Below the pieces are notes generated by a model. It did not search any database. It saw nothing but the letters and a program-made list of their open reading frames with translations, and was not told where the DNA came from. Made by a program: the position numbers and the translations under genes. From Flavobacteriaceae bacterium GSB9 (GTDB lineage Bacteria > Bacteroidota > Bacteroidia > Flavobacteriales > Flavobacteriaceae): a stretch of 64,000 nucleotides of DNA. Location: NCBI GenBank assembly GCA_022749295.1, contig CP062007.1:2728001-2792000 (forward strand). The letters run 5' to 3'. Positions 51,909 to 59,692 of the stretch are shown here, piece by piece; the first letter of the stretch is position 1; each line of letters starts with the position of its first letter.

Positions 51909-53456
51909 ATGTTTTCCGATAAGGATATAAAGCAAATAAGGGATAAGGGTATTTCGATAGATGAGGTTAATGATCAAGTTAATCGTATAAAAGATGGCAT
52001 GTCGTTTTCAAGCTTATTGTCTGCCGCCACTATTGGTAAAGGTATTGAGCGTTATAATGATTCTGATACAGATGGGTTTATTAAAACTTTTGAGGAGAAA
52101 AAAGACCAGCTTAATCTCTTAAAATTTGTACCGGCATCTGGAGCGGCCACAAGAATGTTTAAATTTTTATTTCAATTTTTAAAACATTTTAACCCCAAGA
52201 AAGATACCATAGAACGCTATGCAGAGCAACGTAACGATACCTTAATTGAAACTTTTATAACAAAACTAAAAGACTTTCCGTTCTATGAGGAAGTCATTTT
52301 AAAACTAAAGGGAACCACACCAGATTTAGATGGCTTAAGTGATTCTGAAAAATATTATGAGTTTGTAAAAACCATGTTAGACGACGATGGTTTGAATTAT
52401 AGTTTCCTGCCAAAAGGCTTGCTGCCATTTCATAAATACGATAGTAAAGCAATTACAGCCTTTCAAGAACATTTGTTTGAATCAACGCTTTATGCTTCGT
52501 CAAATGGTCAAGCAAATCTTCATTTTACAGTGTCTGAAAAGCATCATGAGTATTTCAATAAAGAATTTAGGAAAATAAAAGGCGACCTCGAGCAGCGAAC
52601 AAAAACCACTTTTAACGTGTCGTTTTCTTATCAAAAAGAGGCGACCGAAACGGTAGCTTTGACTACAAATGATGAGGTTTACAGGAAAAGTGATGGTTCA
52701 ATTTTATTTAGACCTGCAGGTCATGGCGCACTGTTGGAAAATTTAAATGATCTGGAAAGTGATTTCATTTTTATAAAAAATATAGACAACATTGTAGTTG
52801 CCGAGCGGAACATTGAAATTTCAAAATACAAAAAACTTTTAGCGGGAGTACTACTAGAGGCTCAAGAAACGGTGTTTTCGTATTTAAACAAGCTCGATCA
52901 AGGTGATATTGAGGATACCGATTTAAAAATCATGCTTTTATTTTTACGATACCGATTAAATGTGTCTATCCCAGCTGAAGTTGAGGGTTTTAGCATTGAA
53001 GAAAAAGCAGAATTTTTAAAACAAAAGCTAAACAGGCCCATGCGCGTTTGTGGGATGGTTAAAAATGAAGGTGAACCTGGAGGAGGGCCGTTTTGGGTAA
53101 AAGATAAAGACGGAAAAGTTTCGTTGCAAATTGTTGAATTTGCGCAGATAAACTTCAGTAAAAAAGGACAACAAGAACTTGTTTACAAAGCCACGCATTT
53201 TAATCCAACCGATTTGGTATGTGCCGTTAAAAACTATAAAGGTAAAAAGTTTGATCTTACAAAATATGTAGATCCAGATGCTGCTTTTATTACAATGAAA
53301 ACACAAAATGGCACAGATATTCAGGCATTGGAACTACCCGGCTTATGGAATGGTAGTATGGCACATTGGAATTCCATTTTTGTTGAAGTGCCTGTTGAAA
53401 CCTTTAACCCCGTTAAAACGGTAAACGATTTACTTAAACCTGCGCATCAAGTTTAA
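51909..53456 (+). CDS. DUF4301 family protein
   Basis: 515 residues, four bases after the kinase gene. Recognisable by MFSDKDIKQIRDKGISIDEV, KFVPASGAATRMFKFLFQFL, FLPKGLLPFHKYDSKAITAF, ILFRPAGHGALLENLNDLES, DFIFIKNIDNIV and GEPGGGPFWVKDKDGKVSLQ. The glycine-rich ASGAATRMFK and HGALLENLN with FIKNIDN resemble a nucleotidyltransferase (sugar-nucleotide type) core, so a nucleotidyltransferase activity is plausible but unproven. Cytoplasmic; probably cotranscribed with pnuC and arfB. Confidence 0.82.
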   Translation: MFSDKDIKQIRDKGISIDEVNDQVNRIKDGMSFSSLLSAATIGKGIERYNDSDTDGFIKTFEEKKDQLNLLKFVPASGAATRMFKFLFQFLKHFNPKKDTIERYAEQRNDTLIETFITKLKDFPFYEEVILKLKGTTPDLDGLSDSEKYYEFVKTMLDDDGLNYSFLPKGLLPFHKYDSKAITAFQEHLFESTLYASSNGQANLHFTVSEKHHEYFNKEFRKIKGDLEQRTKTTFNVSFSYQKEATETVALTTNDEVYRKSDGSILFRPAGHGALLENLNDLESDFIFIKNIDNIVVAERNIEISKYKKLLAGVLLEAQETVFSYLNKLDQGDIEDTDLKIMLLFLRYRLNVSIPAEVEGFSIEEKAEFLKQKLNRPMRVCGMVKNEGEPGGGPFWVKDKDGKVSLQIVEFAQINFSKKGQQELVYKATHFNPTDLVCAVKNYKGKKFDLTKYVDPDAAFITMKTQNGTDIQALELPGLWNGSMAHWNSIFVEVPVETFNPVKTVNDLLKPAHQV

Positions 53457-53462
53457 TTAGGT

Positions 53463-53870
53463 ATGTTTAATGCAGAACATTTAATAAAAGAATTAACATT
53501 TAAGGCGGTTAGAAGCTCGGGCAGTGGTGGGCAACATGTAAATAAAACCTCAACAAAGGTAGAACTGTCGTTTGATTTGAATACCTCAAAAGAGTTAAGT
53601 GAAGCACAAAAAAACAGACTTCAAAAAAAACTAAAAAACAGACTTACCAATGATAGTGTATTAATACTGCAATGTGGAGAAAGCCGAAGCCAGTACAGAA
53701 ACAAAAACTTGGTTATTGTTCGCTTTTTAAACTTAATAAAATCGAATTTAACGACTCCAAAACCCCGAAAACCAACAAAAGCACCAAAATCGGCAATTCG
53801 AAAACGTTTAAAAAACAAGCGGTATCAATCACAAAAAAAAGAAAATAGGAAACCACCCCAAGCCGATTAA
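53463..53870 (+). CDS. arfB: Alternative ribosome-rescue factor ArfB (GGQ peptidyl-tRNA hydrolase)
   Basis: 135 residues, release-factor-like. GGQ motif in RSSGSGGQHVNKTSTKVEL hydrolyses peptidyl-tRNA on stalled ribosomes; the C-terminal 45 residues are strongly basic (KPRKPTKAPKSAIRKRLKNK then RYQSQKKENRK), forming the tail that enters the empty mRNA channel. Normal length. Six bases after DUF4301. Confidence 0.92.
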   Translation: MFNAEHLIKELTFKAVRSSGSGGQHVNKTSTKVELSFDLNTSKELSEAQKNRLQKKLKNRLTNDSVLILQCGESRSQYRNKNLVIVRFLNLIKSNLTTPKPRKPTKAPKSAIRKRLKNKRYQSQKKENRKPPQAD

Positions 53871-53910
53871 AATAATTGAAAATATTTATGGCAATTAACT
53901 AATTGGTTTT

Positions 53911-53918
53911 TACCTTTG
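53911..53918 (+). promoter_or_regulatory. Promoter of the TPP-riboswitch transcript, -7 box
   Basis: TACCTTTG followed by CCCC, matching TAnnTTTG, directly in front of the riboswitch. No clear TTG at -33. Confidence 0.5.
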
Positions 53919-53924
53919 CCCCGT

Positions 53925-53999
53925 TCTCATAAAGGGGTGCCAGTATTTGGCTGAGATCATACCCATGGAACCTAGAACAGGTAATGCTGTTTAGGGAGG
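53925..53999 (+). promoter_or_regulatory. TPP (THI-box) riboswitch
   Basis: Conserved aptamer blocks in order: AAAGGGGTGCC, GGCTGAGATCATACCC, TGGAACCT, CAGGTAATGCTG and TTAGGGAGG. These are the core of the thiamine pyrophosphate riboswitch. Immediately after lies a hairpin GGCGAT-A-ATCGCC (53998-54010) followed by GTTTT, a candidate expression platform that overlaps the 3' end of the aptamer. The first start codon of the receptor is 140 bases further on. Confidence 0.93.
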
Positions 54000-54142
54000 C
54001 GATAATCGCCGTTTTAGAAATAATATCGTGTTTAACAGTAGGGTTTTCAATAGTAAAGCAACCTTTCCGAAATTATTTCAAAAAATCAATAACAACAAAG
54101 AATAATTACCTCTTTTTATTCGATTATAAATTCATAATCGTA

Positions 54143-56326
54143 ATGAAAAATTTATTCAAAAATTTGTCATTCCTGCGAAGACAGGAATCCAGTAAGCTAA
54201 AACTTGCTGTCATCTTGGTTCTGTTAATTTCAGTCAGTGCTACTGCGCAAGAAAATCAAGTTAAAAGCGATTCAACCAAAACTGAAAATCTAGATGAAGT
54301 ATTGGTTAAAGCGGTTAGGGTAGATGCCGATTCGCCCATTACACATACCAATGTTTCAAAAGAAGAGTTGGCAAAGCGTAATTTGGGGCAGGATATTCCC
54401 ATTTTATTAAACTATTTGCCATCGGTGGTAACCACTAGTGATGCAGGAGCAGGTATAGGTTACACGGGTATTAGGGTGCGTGGAACCGATGCTACACGTG
54501 TTAATGTAACCATTAATGGAATTCCTTACAATGATCCCGAAAGCCAAGGAACCTTTTGGGTTAATTTGGGCGATTTTGCATCCTCAACCCAAAGTTTACA
54601 ATTGCAGCGCGGTGTTGGCACATCAACTAATGGTTCTGGGGCTTTTGGTGCCAGTTTAAATGTACTTACTGATGCCGTTTCGCAGGATGCTTACGGAGAA
54701 ATTTCTAATAGCTTTGGGAGTTACGGTACCCGTAAGCATACTGTTAAATTAGGTACAGGCTTATTGAACGACCACTTTGAGGTTTCAGGCCGCTTTTCAA
54801 AAATTGATTCAGATGGTTATGTTGATCGTGCTTTTACCGATTTAAAATCATATTTCCTGCAAGGTGTCTATAAAGATGGGAATACACTCATCAAAGCTTT
54901 GGCATTTGGAAATAAAGAATATACCTATCAAGCTTGGTACGGTTTAACGGCTGAGGAATTGGAGGAAGACCGCCGCCAAAACCCATACACTTACGATAAC
55001 GAAACCGATAACTATTGGCAAGACCATTACCAATTACATTGGAACCAGCGTTTTAATAATAATTGGTCCACCAATTTAGGTTTGAATTACACAAAAGGCA
55101 AAGGCTATTTTGAGCAATATAAACCAGAAGAAAGTGCGGAAAATTTTAATAACCTAATAGAAGAAGGGTCTGATGTTATTGTACGCCGATGGCTTGATAA
55201 CAATTTTTATGTTTTAAATGCCAACGTAACGTATAAAAATACTGGTTTGGAAATTATTTCTGGATTGTCGATGAGCAGTTACACTGGAGATCATTTCGGA
55301 GAAGTGATTTGGGGAAGTGATTTAGCAGAAAATACAAGTATTCGAGACCGGTATTATAATGGTGATGCCACAAAAAACGATTTTAGTGTATTTTCGAAGG
55401 CAACCATTAAGTTGGATGAAAAACTTACCGGTTTTATTGACTTGCAAGGCCGGTTTGTTAGCTATAAAACTAATGGCTTAAATTCGGATAGGATTGAATT
55501 TAAAACCGATGCCGATTTTAGTTTTTTCAATCCTAAATTAGGTCTGACTTATAAGAGTTCAGATTTCAGTAGTTTTTATACCTCGTATGCCCGAGCCAAT
55601 AGAGAACCCAATCGCGATGATTTTAAAGCTGGTGTAACGGAAAACGAAACTCTTAACGATATTGAATTGGGTTGGCGATACCGAAACAACAATGTTAGTT
55701 TAAATACCAACTTATACTATATGTTTTACCAAAATCAATTGGTGTTAACAGGCGAATTAGATGATGTTGGAAGTCCCATCAGGGCAACTAGTGGAAAAAG
55801 TTATAGGTTAGGTTTGGAAGTTGATGCCGCCATTCAATTTTGTAAAGCATTTGGAACGTCTACTAACATTGCGTTAAGTAGGAATAAAAACAGGGATTTT
55901 AATTCATCCATAAATGGTGAAGTGGTTGACTTAGGAAACACCAATATTTCATTTTCACCAAGTATTGTTGCGGGCAACGCGCTTAATTTTTATCCAGCTG
56001 AAAGATTGCAAATTTCGTTTTTAAGTAAATATGTTGGAGAGCAGTACATGGGGAACACAGATAATGAAGACTCAAAACTTGATGGCTATTTTGTAAGCGA
56101 TTTTAATGTGAACTATGAAATTAAACCTAAAAAGATATTTAAATCGATTGTTTTGTCTGGTTTGGTTAATAATGTTTTCAATAAAGAGTATGTTTCCAAT
56201 GGTTATTTCGGTTCTTATGATTATGAGGATGCATCAAGCCCGTCTGGTATAACAACTGGGTATTATGCAGGTTATTATCCGCAAGCCACCACGAATTTTC
56301 TAGTGGGTGCAACGTTGAAGTTTTAA
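54143..56326 (+). CDS. TonB-dependent outer-membrane receptor under TPP riboswitch control
   Basis: 727 residues from ATG 54143; the longest frame starts inside the riboswitch and is rejected. Signal peptide SKLKLAVILVLLISVSATAQ. TonB box-like LDEVLVKAVRVDADSP, plug domain (DIPILLNYLPSVVTTSDAGA, GIRVRGTDATRVNVTINGIP YNDPESQ, LQRGVGTSTNGSGAFGASLN), then a 22-strand-type barrel ending TTNFLVGATLKF. Riboswitch control strongly implies thiamine, phosphothiamine or a precursor as ligand. The residues before the signal peptide include SFLRRQESS, encoded by a palindromic dispersed repeat. Confidence 0.93.
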   Translation: MKNLFKNLSFLRRQESSKLKLAVILVLLISVSATAQENQVKSDSTKTENLDEVLVKAVRVDADSPITHTNVSKEELAKRNLGQDIPILLNYLPSVVTTSDAGAGIGYTGIRVRGTDATRVNVTINGIPYNDPESQGTFWVNLGDFASSTQSLQLQRGVGTSTNGSGAFGASLNVLTDAVSQDAYGEISNSFGSYGTRKHTVKLGTGLLNDHFEVSGRFSKIDSDGYVDRAFTDLKSYFLQGVYKDGNTLIKALAFGNKEYTYQAWYGLTAEELEEDRRQNPYTYDNETDNYWQDHYQLHWNQRFNNNWSTNLGLNYTKGKGYFEQYKPEESAENFNNLIEEGSDVIVRRWLDNNFYVLNANVTYKNTGLEIISGLSMSSYTGDHFGEVIWGSDLAENTSIRDRYYNGDATKNDFSVFSKATIKLDEKLTGFIDLQGRFVSYKTNGLNSDRIEFKTDADFSFFNPKLGLTYKSSDFSSFYTSYARANREPNRDDFKAGVTENETLNDIELGWRYRNNNVSLNTNLYYMFYQNQLVLTGELDDVGSPIRATSGKSYRLGLEVDAAIQFCKAFGTSTNIALSRNKNRDFNSSINGEVVDLGNTNISFSPSIVAGNALNFYPAERLQISFLSKYVGEQYMGNTDNEDSKLDGYFVSDFNVNYEIKPKKIFKSIVLSGLVNNVFNKEYVSNGYFGSYDYEDASSPSGITTGYYAGYYPQATTNFLVGATLKF
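54166..54193 (+). repeat. Palindromic dispersed repeat inside the receptor's N-terminal coding region
   Basis: ATTCCTG (54169-54175) and CAGGAAT (54182-54188) flank a six-base loop; in frame it encodes SFLRRQESS. The same word occurs as an intergenic palindrome in many bacterial genomes. Confidence 0.6.
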
Positions 56327-56350
56327 AATACCAACTTTACAGAAAAATGA

Positions 56351-56478
56351 GGTTGTCTTAAAAGCATGAAAATATGTCATTCTGAACTCGTTTCAGAATC
56401 TCAATCATCAGGTGTTCAGTTTGTATTAAGAATCTGAAACGAGTTCAGATTGACAAAACAAAAACTTTTAAGGCAGCC
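56351..56478. mobile_element. MITE-like nested inverted-repeat element
   Basis: Outer ends GGTTGTCTTAAAAG (56351-56364) and CTTTTAAGGCAGCC (56465-56478) match as inverted repeats at 12 of 14 positions; inside, TGTCATTCTGAACTCGTTTC... (56375-56401) and its complement (56429-56455) match at 25 of 27. The element is 128 bases, non-coding, and probably also acts as a terminator between the receptor and the convergent lipoprotein gene. I see no clear target-site duplication. Confidence 0.55.
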
Positions 56479-56485
56479 TTTCTCT

Positions 56486-56923
56486 TTAGTTATAAATCGT
56501 TAAAATATTGCCGCTTCGTTCTATTCTGTAATTTCTTAAAGGACACCGTAAACCAGCATTGCCATCAGGTGTCCCGGTGACAAAATTATAAGTGTTGCCG
56601 TCGCCACAACCACAAGTGCCGTTAAGTCCAGAGGGCACTAAAGCCGAACATTCGCTTGGTGCATGGTTGGGGTCGCTGGCGTCCCAAGCATAAAAATCAA
56701 CACCAGTACTGGCTACAATAATGCCAGCGTTACCAACATTGGGAATATAAACCGAATTACCTGCAAATTGCAGTTGGCTATATGCTGGTAAACTAAGGTC
56801 GATGCTTAGGTTTACGTTAATATCCAATAAAAACCTGCAGTTTTTATCGTCAACAACATTGCTGCTACAAGACCATAAAAGGCCAAAGCAGGCTAGGTAG
56901 AAAAAATATGTTATAGTTCTCAT
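56486..56923 (-). CDS. Degenerate Rieske-like lipoprotein
   Basis: 145 residues from ATG 56923 (five codons inside the longest frame). Lipobox LLWSCSS. The spacing of strands is Rieske-like: IPNVGNAGIIVAST, VDFYAWDASDPNHAPSECSA, GTCGCGDGNTYNFVTG, CPLRNYRIERSGNILTIY. However the canonical C-x-H...C-x-x-H cluster ligands are not present in that form, so a normal [2Fe-2S] site is doubtful. Function unknown. Confidence 0.6.
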   Translation of the reverse strand: MRTITYFFYLACFGLLWSCSSNVVDDKNCRFLLDINVNLSIDLSLPAYSQLQFAGNSVYIPNVGNAGIIVASTGVDFYAWDASDPNHAPSECSALVPSGLNGTCGCGDGNTYNFVTGTPDGNAGLRCPLRNYRIERSGNILTIYN

Positions 56924-56973
56924 AAAATAGGCTTGCAATTTAACATAAAAAGTAAACCGACATAAAAATTTTG

Positions 56974-56981
56974 TATATTTG
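56974..56981 (+). promoter_or_regulatory. greA promoter, -7 box
   Basis: TATATTTG, perfect TAnnTTTG match, about 100 bases before the greA ATG. Confidence 0.6.
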
Positions 56982-56987
56982 TAATAT

Positions 56988-57014
56988 AAATCTCGTATGT
57001 ACGAGATTTTTTTT
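56988..57014 (+). promoter_or_regulatory. Hairpin plus T-run at the very start of the greA leader
   Basis: AAATCTCGTA and TACGAGATTT are perfect 10-base arms separated by two bases, followed by an eight-T run (57007-57014). It begins a few bases after the predicted transcription start. Could be an attenuator that makes a short leader RNA, or an operator dyad. Confidence 0.6.
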
Positions 57015-57083
57015 GTGCTGATGACTTCTTGCTATTTATTTGAAGTTTTTCGGCCTCTTTTTATTAAGTAAAACGATGAAGAT

Positions 57084-57557
57084 ATGAGTAAAGTATCATA
57101 CTACACAGCAGAAGGATTAAAAAAATTAAGAAGTGAGCTTAACCATCTAAAAGATGTGGAACGTCCCAAAGCCTCTCAAGCTATCGCTGAGGCCAGGGAT
57201 AAAGGCGATTTGAGTGAGAATGCAGAATACGATGCCGCCAAGGAGGCGCAAGGCCTATTGGAAATGAAGATTTCTAAACTAGAAGAAACGCTTTCTAATG
57301 CGCGGTTAATAGATGAGTCGCAGTTAGACACCTCAAAAGTTTTGGTCTTATCAACCGTAAAAATAAAAAATCAAACCAATGGCATGGAAATGAATTACAC
57401 CTTGGTGGCCGAGAGTGAAGCCGATTTAAAATCGGGTAAGATATCGGTAAATTCGCCTATTGGTAAAGGGCTTTTAGGTAAATCTGTTGGCGATGTTGCC
57501 GAAATAAAAGTGCCCAATGGTGTTATGAAATTCGATATTATCGAAATTTCAAGATAA
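57084..57557 (+). CDS. greA: Transcription elongation factor GreA
   Basis: 157 residues. N-terminal coiled coil (YYTAEGLKKLRSELNHLKDV, ERPKASQAIAEARDKGDLSE NAEYDAAKEAQ) with the acidic tip that stimulates RNA cleavage in backtracked RNA polymerase; C-terminal FKBP-like domain (VLVLSTVKIKNQTNGMEMNY, ISVNSPIGKGLLGKSVGDVA). Normal length. Followed by the HIT gene after 124 bases. Confidence 0.97.
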   Translation: MSKVSYYTAEGLKKLRSELNHLKDVERPKASQAIAEARDKGDLSENAEYDAAKEAQGLLEMKISKLEETLSNARLIDESQLDTSKVLVLSTVKIKNQTNGMEMNYTLVAESEADLKSGKISVNSPIGKGLLGKSVGDVAEIKVPNGVMKFDIIEISR

Positions 57558-57681
57558 ACGTTTCCTTTTGGAAACCATATGTTTTCAAAAAAATATTTAA
57601 TTCCTTTTAGAAGATTCCTGGTTAATTTTACTTGGAATCTTTTATCTTTATAATAGGTGCATCAAAAAAAATAAAAATACT

Positions 57682-58071
57682 ATGGCTTCAATATTCACTA
57701 AAATCATTAACGGCGACATTCCGTGTTACAAAATTGCAGAAACAGATGATTTTTTTGCGTTTTTAGATATAAACCCAAACGCTAAAGGACATACATTGTG
57801 TATTCCGAAGAAAAAGGTCGATAAAATTTTCGATTTAGACGAAGCGACCTATATAGGGCTCATGGCTTTTTCCAGAAAAGTGGCTATGGCTATAGAAAAA
57901 GCGGTGCCTTGTAATCGTGTTGGCGTTTCGGTTATAGGTCTGGAAGTGCCACATGCGCATGTGCATCTTATTCCATTGCAATCTATGGAGGATGCTCGCT
58001 TTATAAAAAAAGAGCAGCTAACAGATGCTGAATTTCACGACATTGCGAATGCCATAAAATCACAACTATAG
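57682..58071 (+). CDS. HIT family protein (histidine triad hydrolase)
   Basis: 129 residues: SIFTKIINGDIPCYKIAETD, FLDINPNAKGHTLCIPKKKV and the triad VPHAHVHLIPL (H-x-H-x-H). Nucleotide hydrolase or transferase acting on adenosine phosphoramidates or dinucleotides. Common partner of greA in Flavobacteriia. The last six bases overlap the convergent gene. Confidence 0.93.
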   Translation: MASIFTKIINGDIPCYKIAETDDFFAFLDINPNAKGHTLCIPKKKVDKIFDLDEATYIGLMAFSRKVAMAIEKAVPCNRVGVSVIGLEVPHAHVHLIPLQSMEDARFIKKEQLTDAEFHDIANAIKSQL

Positions 58072-58416
58072 TTCGGTGTAAAATATTGATAGAACAATAA
58101 TAACACTTAACAGGACCGTCACAGCTATAACCAGCCACATTGTTTTTTTAAAATGTGTTGAGGTTTTTTGGGGTGTGAACGCTCTTTTTTGATATGCTAC
58201 TACGCGTTCAATATCGTCGGTCCATTGTACGGGATAAATAATAGAATTACAGGTTTTACAGGCTAATTCGTGTTGAATCTCTGGCGTTATAGATTTGTAT
58301 AAAGCCGTTTCAACAACCCTTTGTTTGAAACTTAAACGCAGTCCGTCGTTGCTGTAGCATTGCGGGCAATTGTTTTTTAAAATAACGGCTTTGTGATCAA
58401 TAAACTTTTCAGTCAT
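58066..58416 (-). CDS. Small zinc-ribbon membrane protein downstream of a histidine kinase
   Basis: 116 residues, function unknown. Two CxxC pairs, NNCPQCYSN (about 17-20) and LACKTCNSI (about 53-56), would bind one zinc; a single C-terminal helix (TMWLVIAVTVLLSVIIVLSI) anchors it in the membrane with the zinc part in the cytoplasm. Overlaps the kinase stop region by eight bases, so it is coupled to the kinase and may modulate it; inference. Confidence 0.65.
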   Translation of the reverse strand: MTEKFIDHKAVILKNNCPQCYSNDGLRLSFKQRVVETALYKSITPEIQHELACKTCNSIIYPVQWTDDIERVVAYQKRAFTPQKTSTHFKKTMWLVIAVTVLLSVIIVLSIFYTEL

Positions 58417-59569
58417 AATTGTGCGCGCGTTTTAGGTTTATTTGTATGGTCGTGCCTTTGTCTTTTTCAGACTCAAGAACACTTATTTTTCCTTTATGGA
58501 AATCTTCAATAATCCGTTTGGTTAGTGATAGCCCTAAACCCCAACCACGTTTTTTAGTGGTAAACCCAGGCTCAAAAATCTTATTGAAATCATTTTTATT
58601 GATACCTTTTCCAGTGTCTTTTACAGTTATTTTTACATCGCTTTCCAGTTGCGAAATTTCGATGGTAAGCTTACCACGACCTTTCATGGCGTCGATGGCA
58701 TTTTTCACAAGATTTTCAATACACCAACTATATAATTGCTTGTTGAGTTTTACTGGAATTTCATCATTGGGTTTGATGATTTCAAAAGTTATAAGTTTAG
58801 ATGATCGGGCTTTTAGGTAGTCGTATGAGTCTATGGTTTCTTCTACAATATCGGCAATTTCAAGGGTTGGTAAAGACCCAATTTTGCTAAAACGTTCTGT
58901 TATGGTTTTAAGTCGGTCGATATCTTTTTCCATTTCTGAGATATAATCAGAACTCACATTTTCAGTTTTTAAAATTTCGGTCCAGCCAATTAAAGACGAT
59001 AAAGGGGTTCCTATTTGGTGGGCCGTTTCTTTTGCCATACCAGACCAAAGCTTGTTTTGTGTTGCGTTTTTGTTGCTACTATAAAAAAAGAAAATTACAG
59101 CCCCAAAAAGAAACACGATAAGCAATAAGGCCATTGGGTAATATTTAAGTTTGTTTAGAAGCGGAGAATTGCCATAATATATTGTCGAATAAATCTCTCC
59201 CTCAAACATGATGTCTATGGGTTTGTTTTCGCTTTTAAAGGTCTCTATAATTTTCTGTATCGACTGTTTGTCCTTTAATTTTTTTTCATCAATATTGTTG
59301 GAGAGGCTCAAGTTACCATCTTGGTCTATTACCAACATAGGCGTAGATGTATTGCTGTTCAATATTTTTAAGGTCAGTTTTAAGTTGGTGTTGGTTTCGG
59401 CATTGACGAATTCGGTTTGGGCAAACGACCAATTTTCCATTTTGGTGCGCTCTTCGTCTTTAAAATGCTGAAAAAACTCGTAAGTTTTCCATAAAATAAG
59501 GGAAACGATAGCAAAAGATGCAGCAATAATAATCCACTTAACGGCGCTGCTATGTTTTGAGAAAAACAT
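58409..59569 (-). CDS. Membrane sensor histidine kinase
   Basis: 386 residues. TM helices near 10-30 and 140-160 enclose a short periplasmic sensor of about 110 residues. Dimerisation/H-box MAKETAHQIGTPLSSLIGWT (phospho-His), N-box CIENLVKNAIDAMKGRG, G-boxes VKDTGKGINKNDFNKIFEPG, GWGLGLSLTKRIIEDFHKGK. No response regulator is adjacent, so the partner is unknown. A zinc-ribbon protein is encoded at its 3' end. Confidence 0.93.
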   Translation of the reverse strand: MFFSKHSSAVKWIIIAASFAIVSLILWKTYEFFQHFKDEERTKMENWSFAQTEFVNAETNTNLKLTLKILNSNTSTPMLVIDQDGNLSLSNNIDEKKLKDKQSIQKIIETFKSENKPIDIMFEGEIYSTIYYGNSPLLNKLKYYPMALLLIVFLFGAVIFFFYSSNKNATQNKLWSGMAKETAHQIGTPLSSLIGWTEILKTENVSSDYISEMEKDIDRLKTITERFSKIGSLPTLEIADIVEETIDSYDYLKARSSKLITFEIIKPNDEIPVKLNKQLYSWCIENLVKNAIDAMKGRGKLTIEISQLESDVKITVKDTGKGINKNDFNKIFEPGFTTKKRGWGLGLSLTKRIIEDFHKGKISVLESEKDKGTTIQINLKRAHNYD

Positions 59570-59692
59570 GGATAAATAAATTTTAATCGGTAATATAATG
59601 CAAATCTGTTAATATTATTGTTCAAGTTGTTAGTAAATCGGTTTTTAGATGCGTTATAGTTTGGTTACATTTGTTGTTTATTAAAAAGTTTT

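Noticed and set aside
53984-54142. Upstream extension of the TonB-dependent receptor
   Set aside because: It starts within the TPP aptamer and the extra 53 residues do not look like part of an exported protein; the signal peptide follows ATG 54143.
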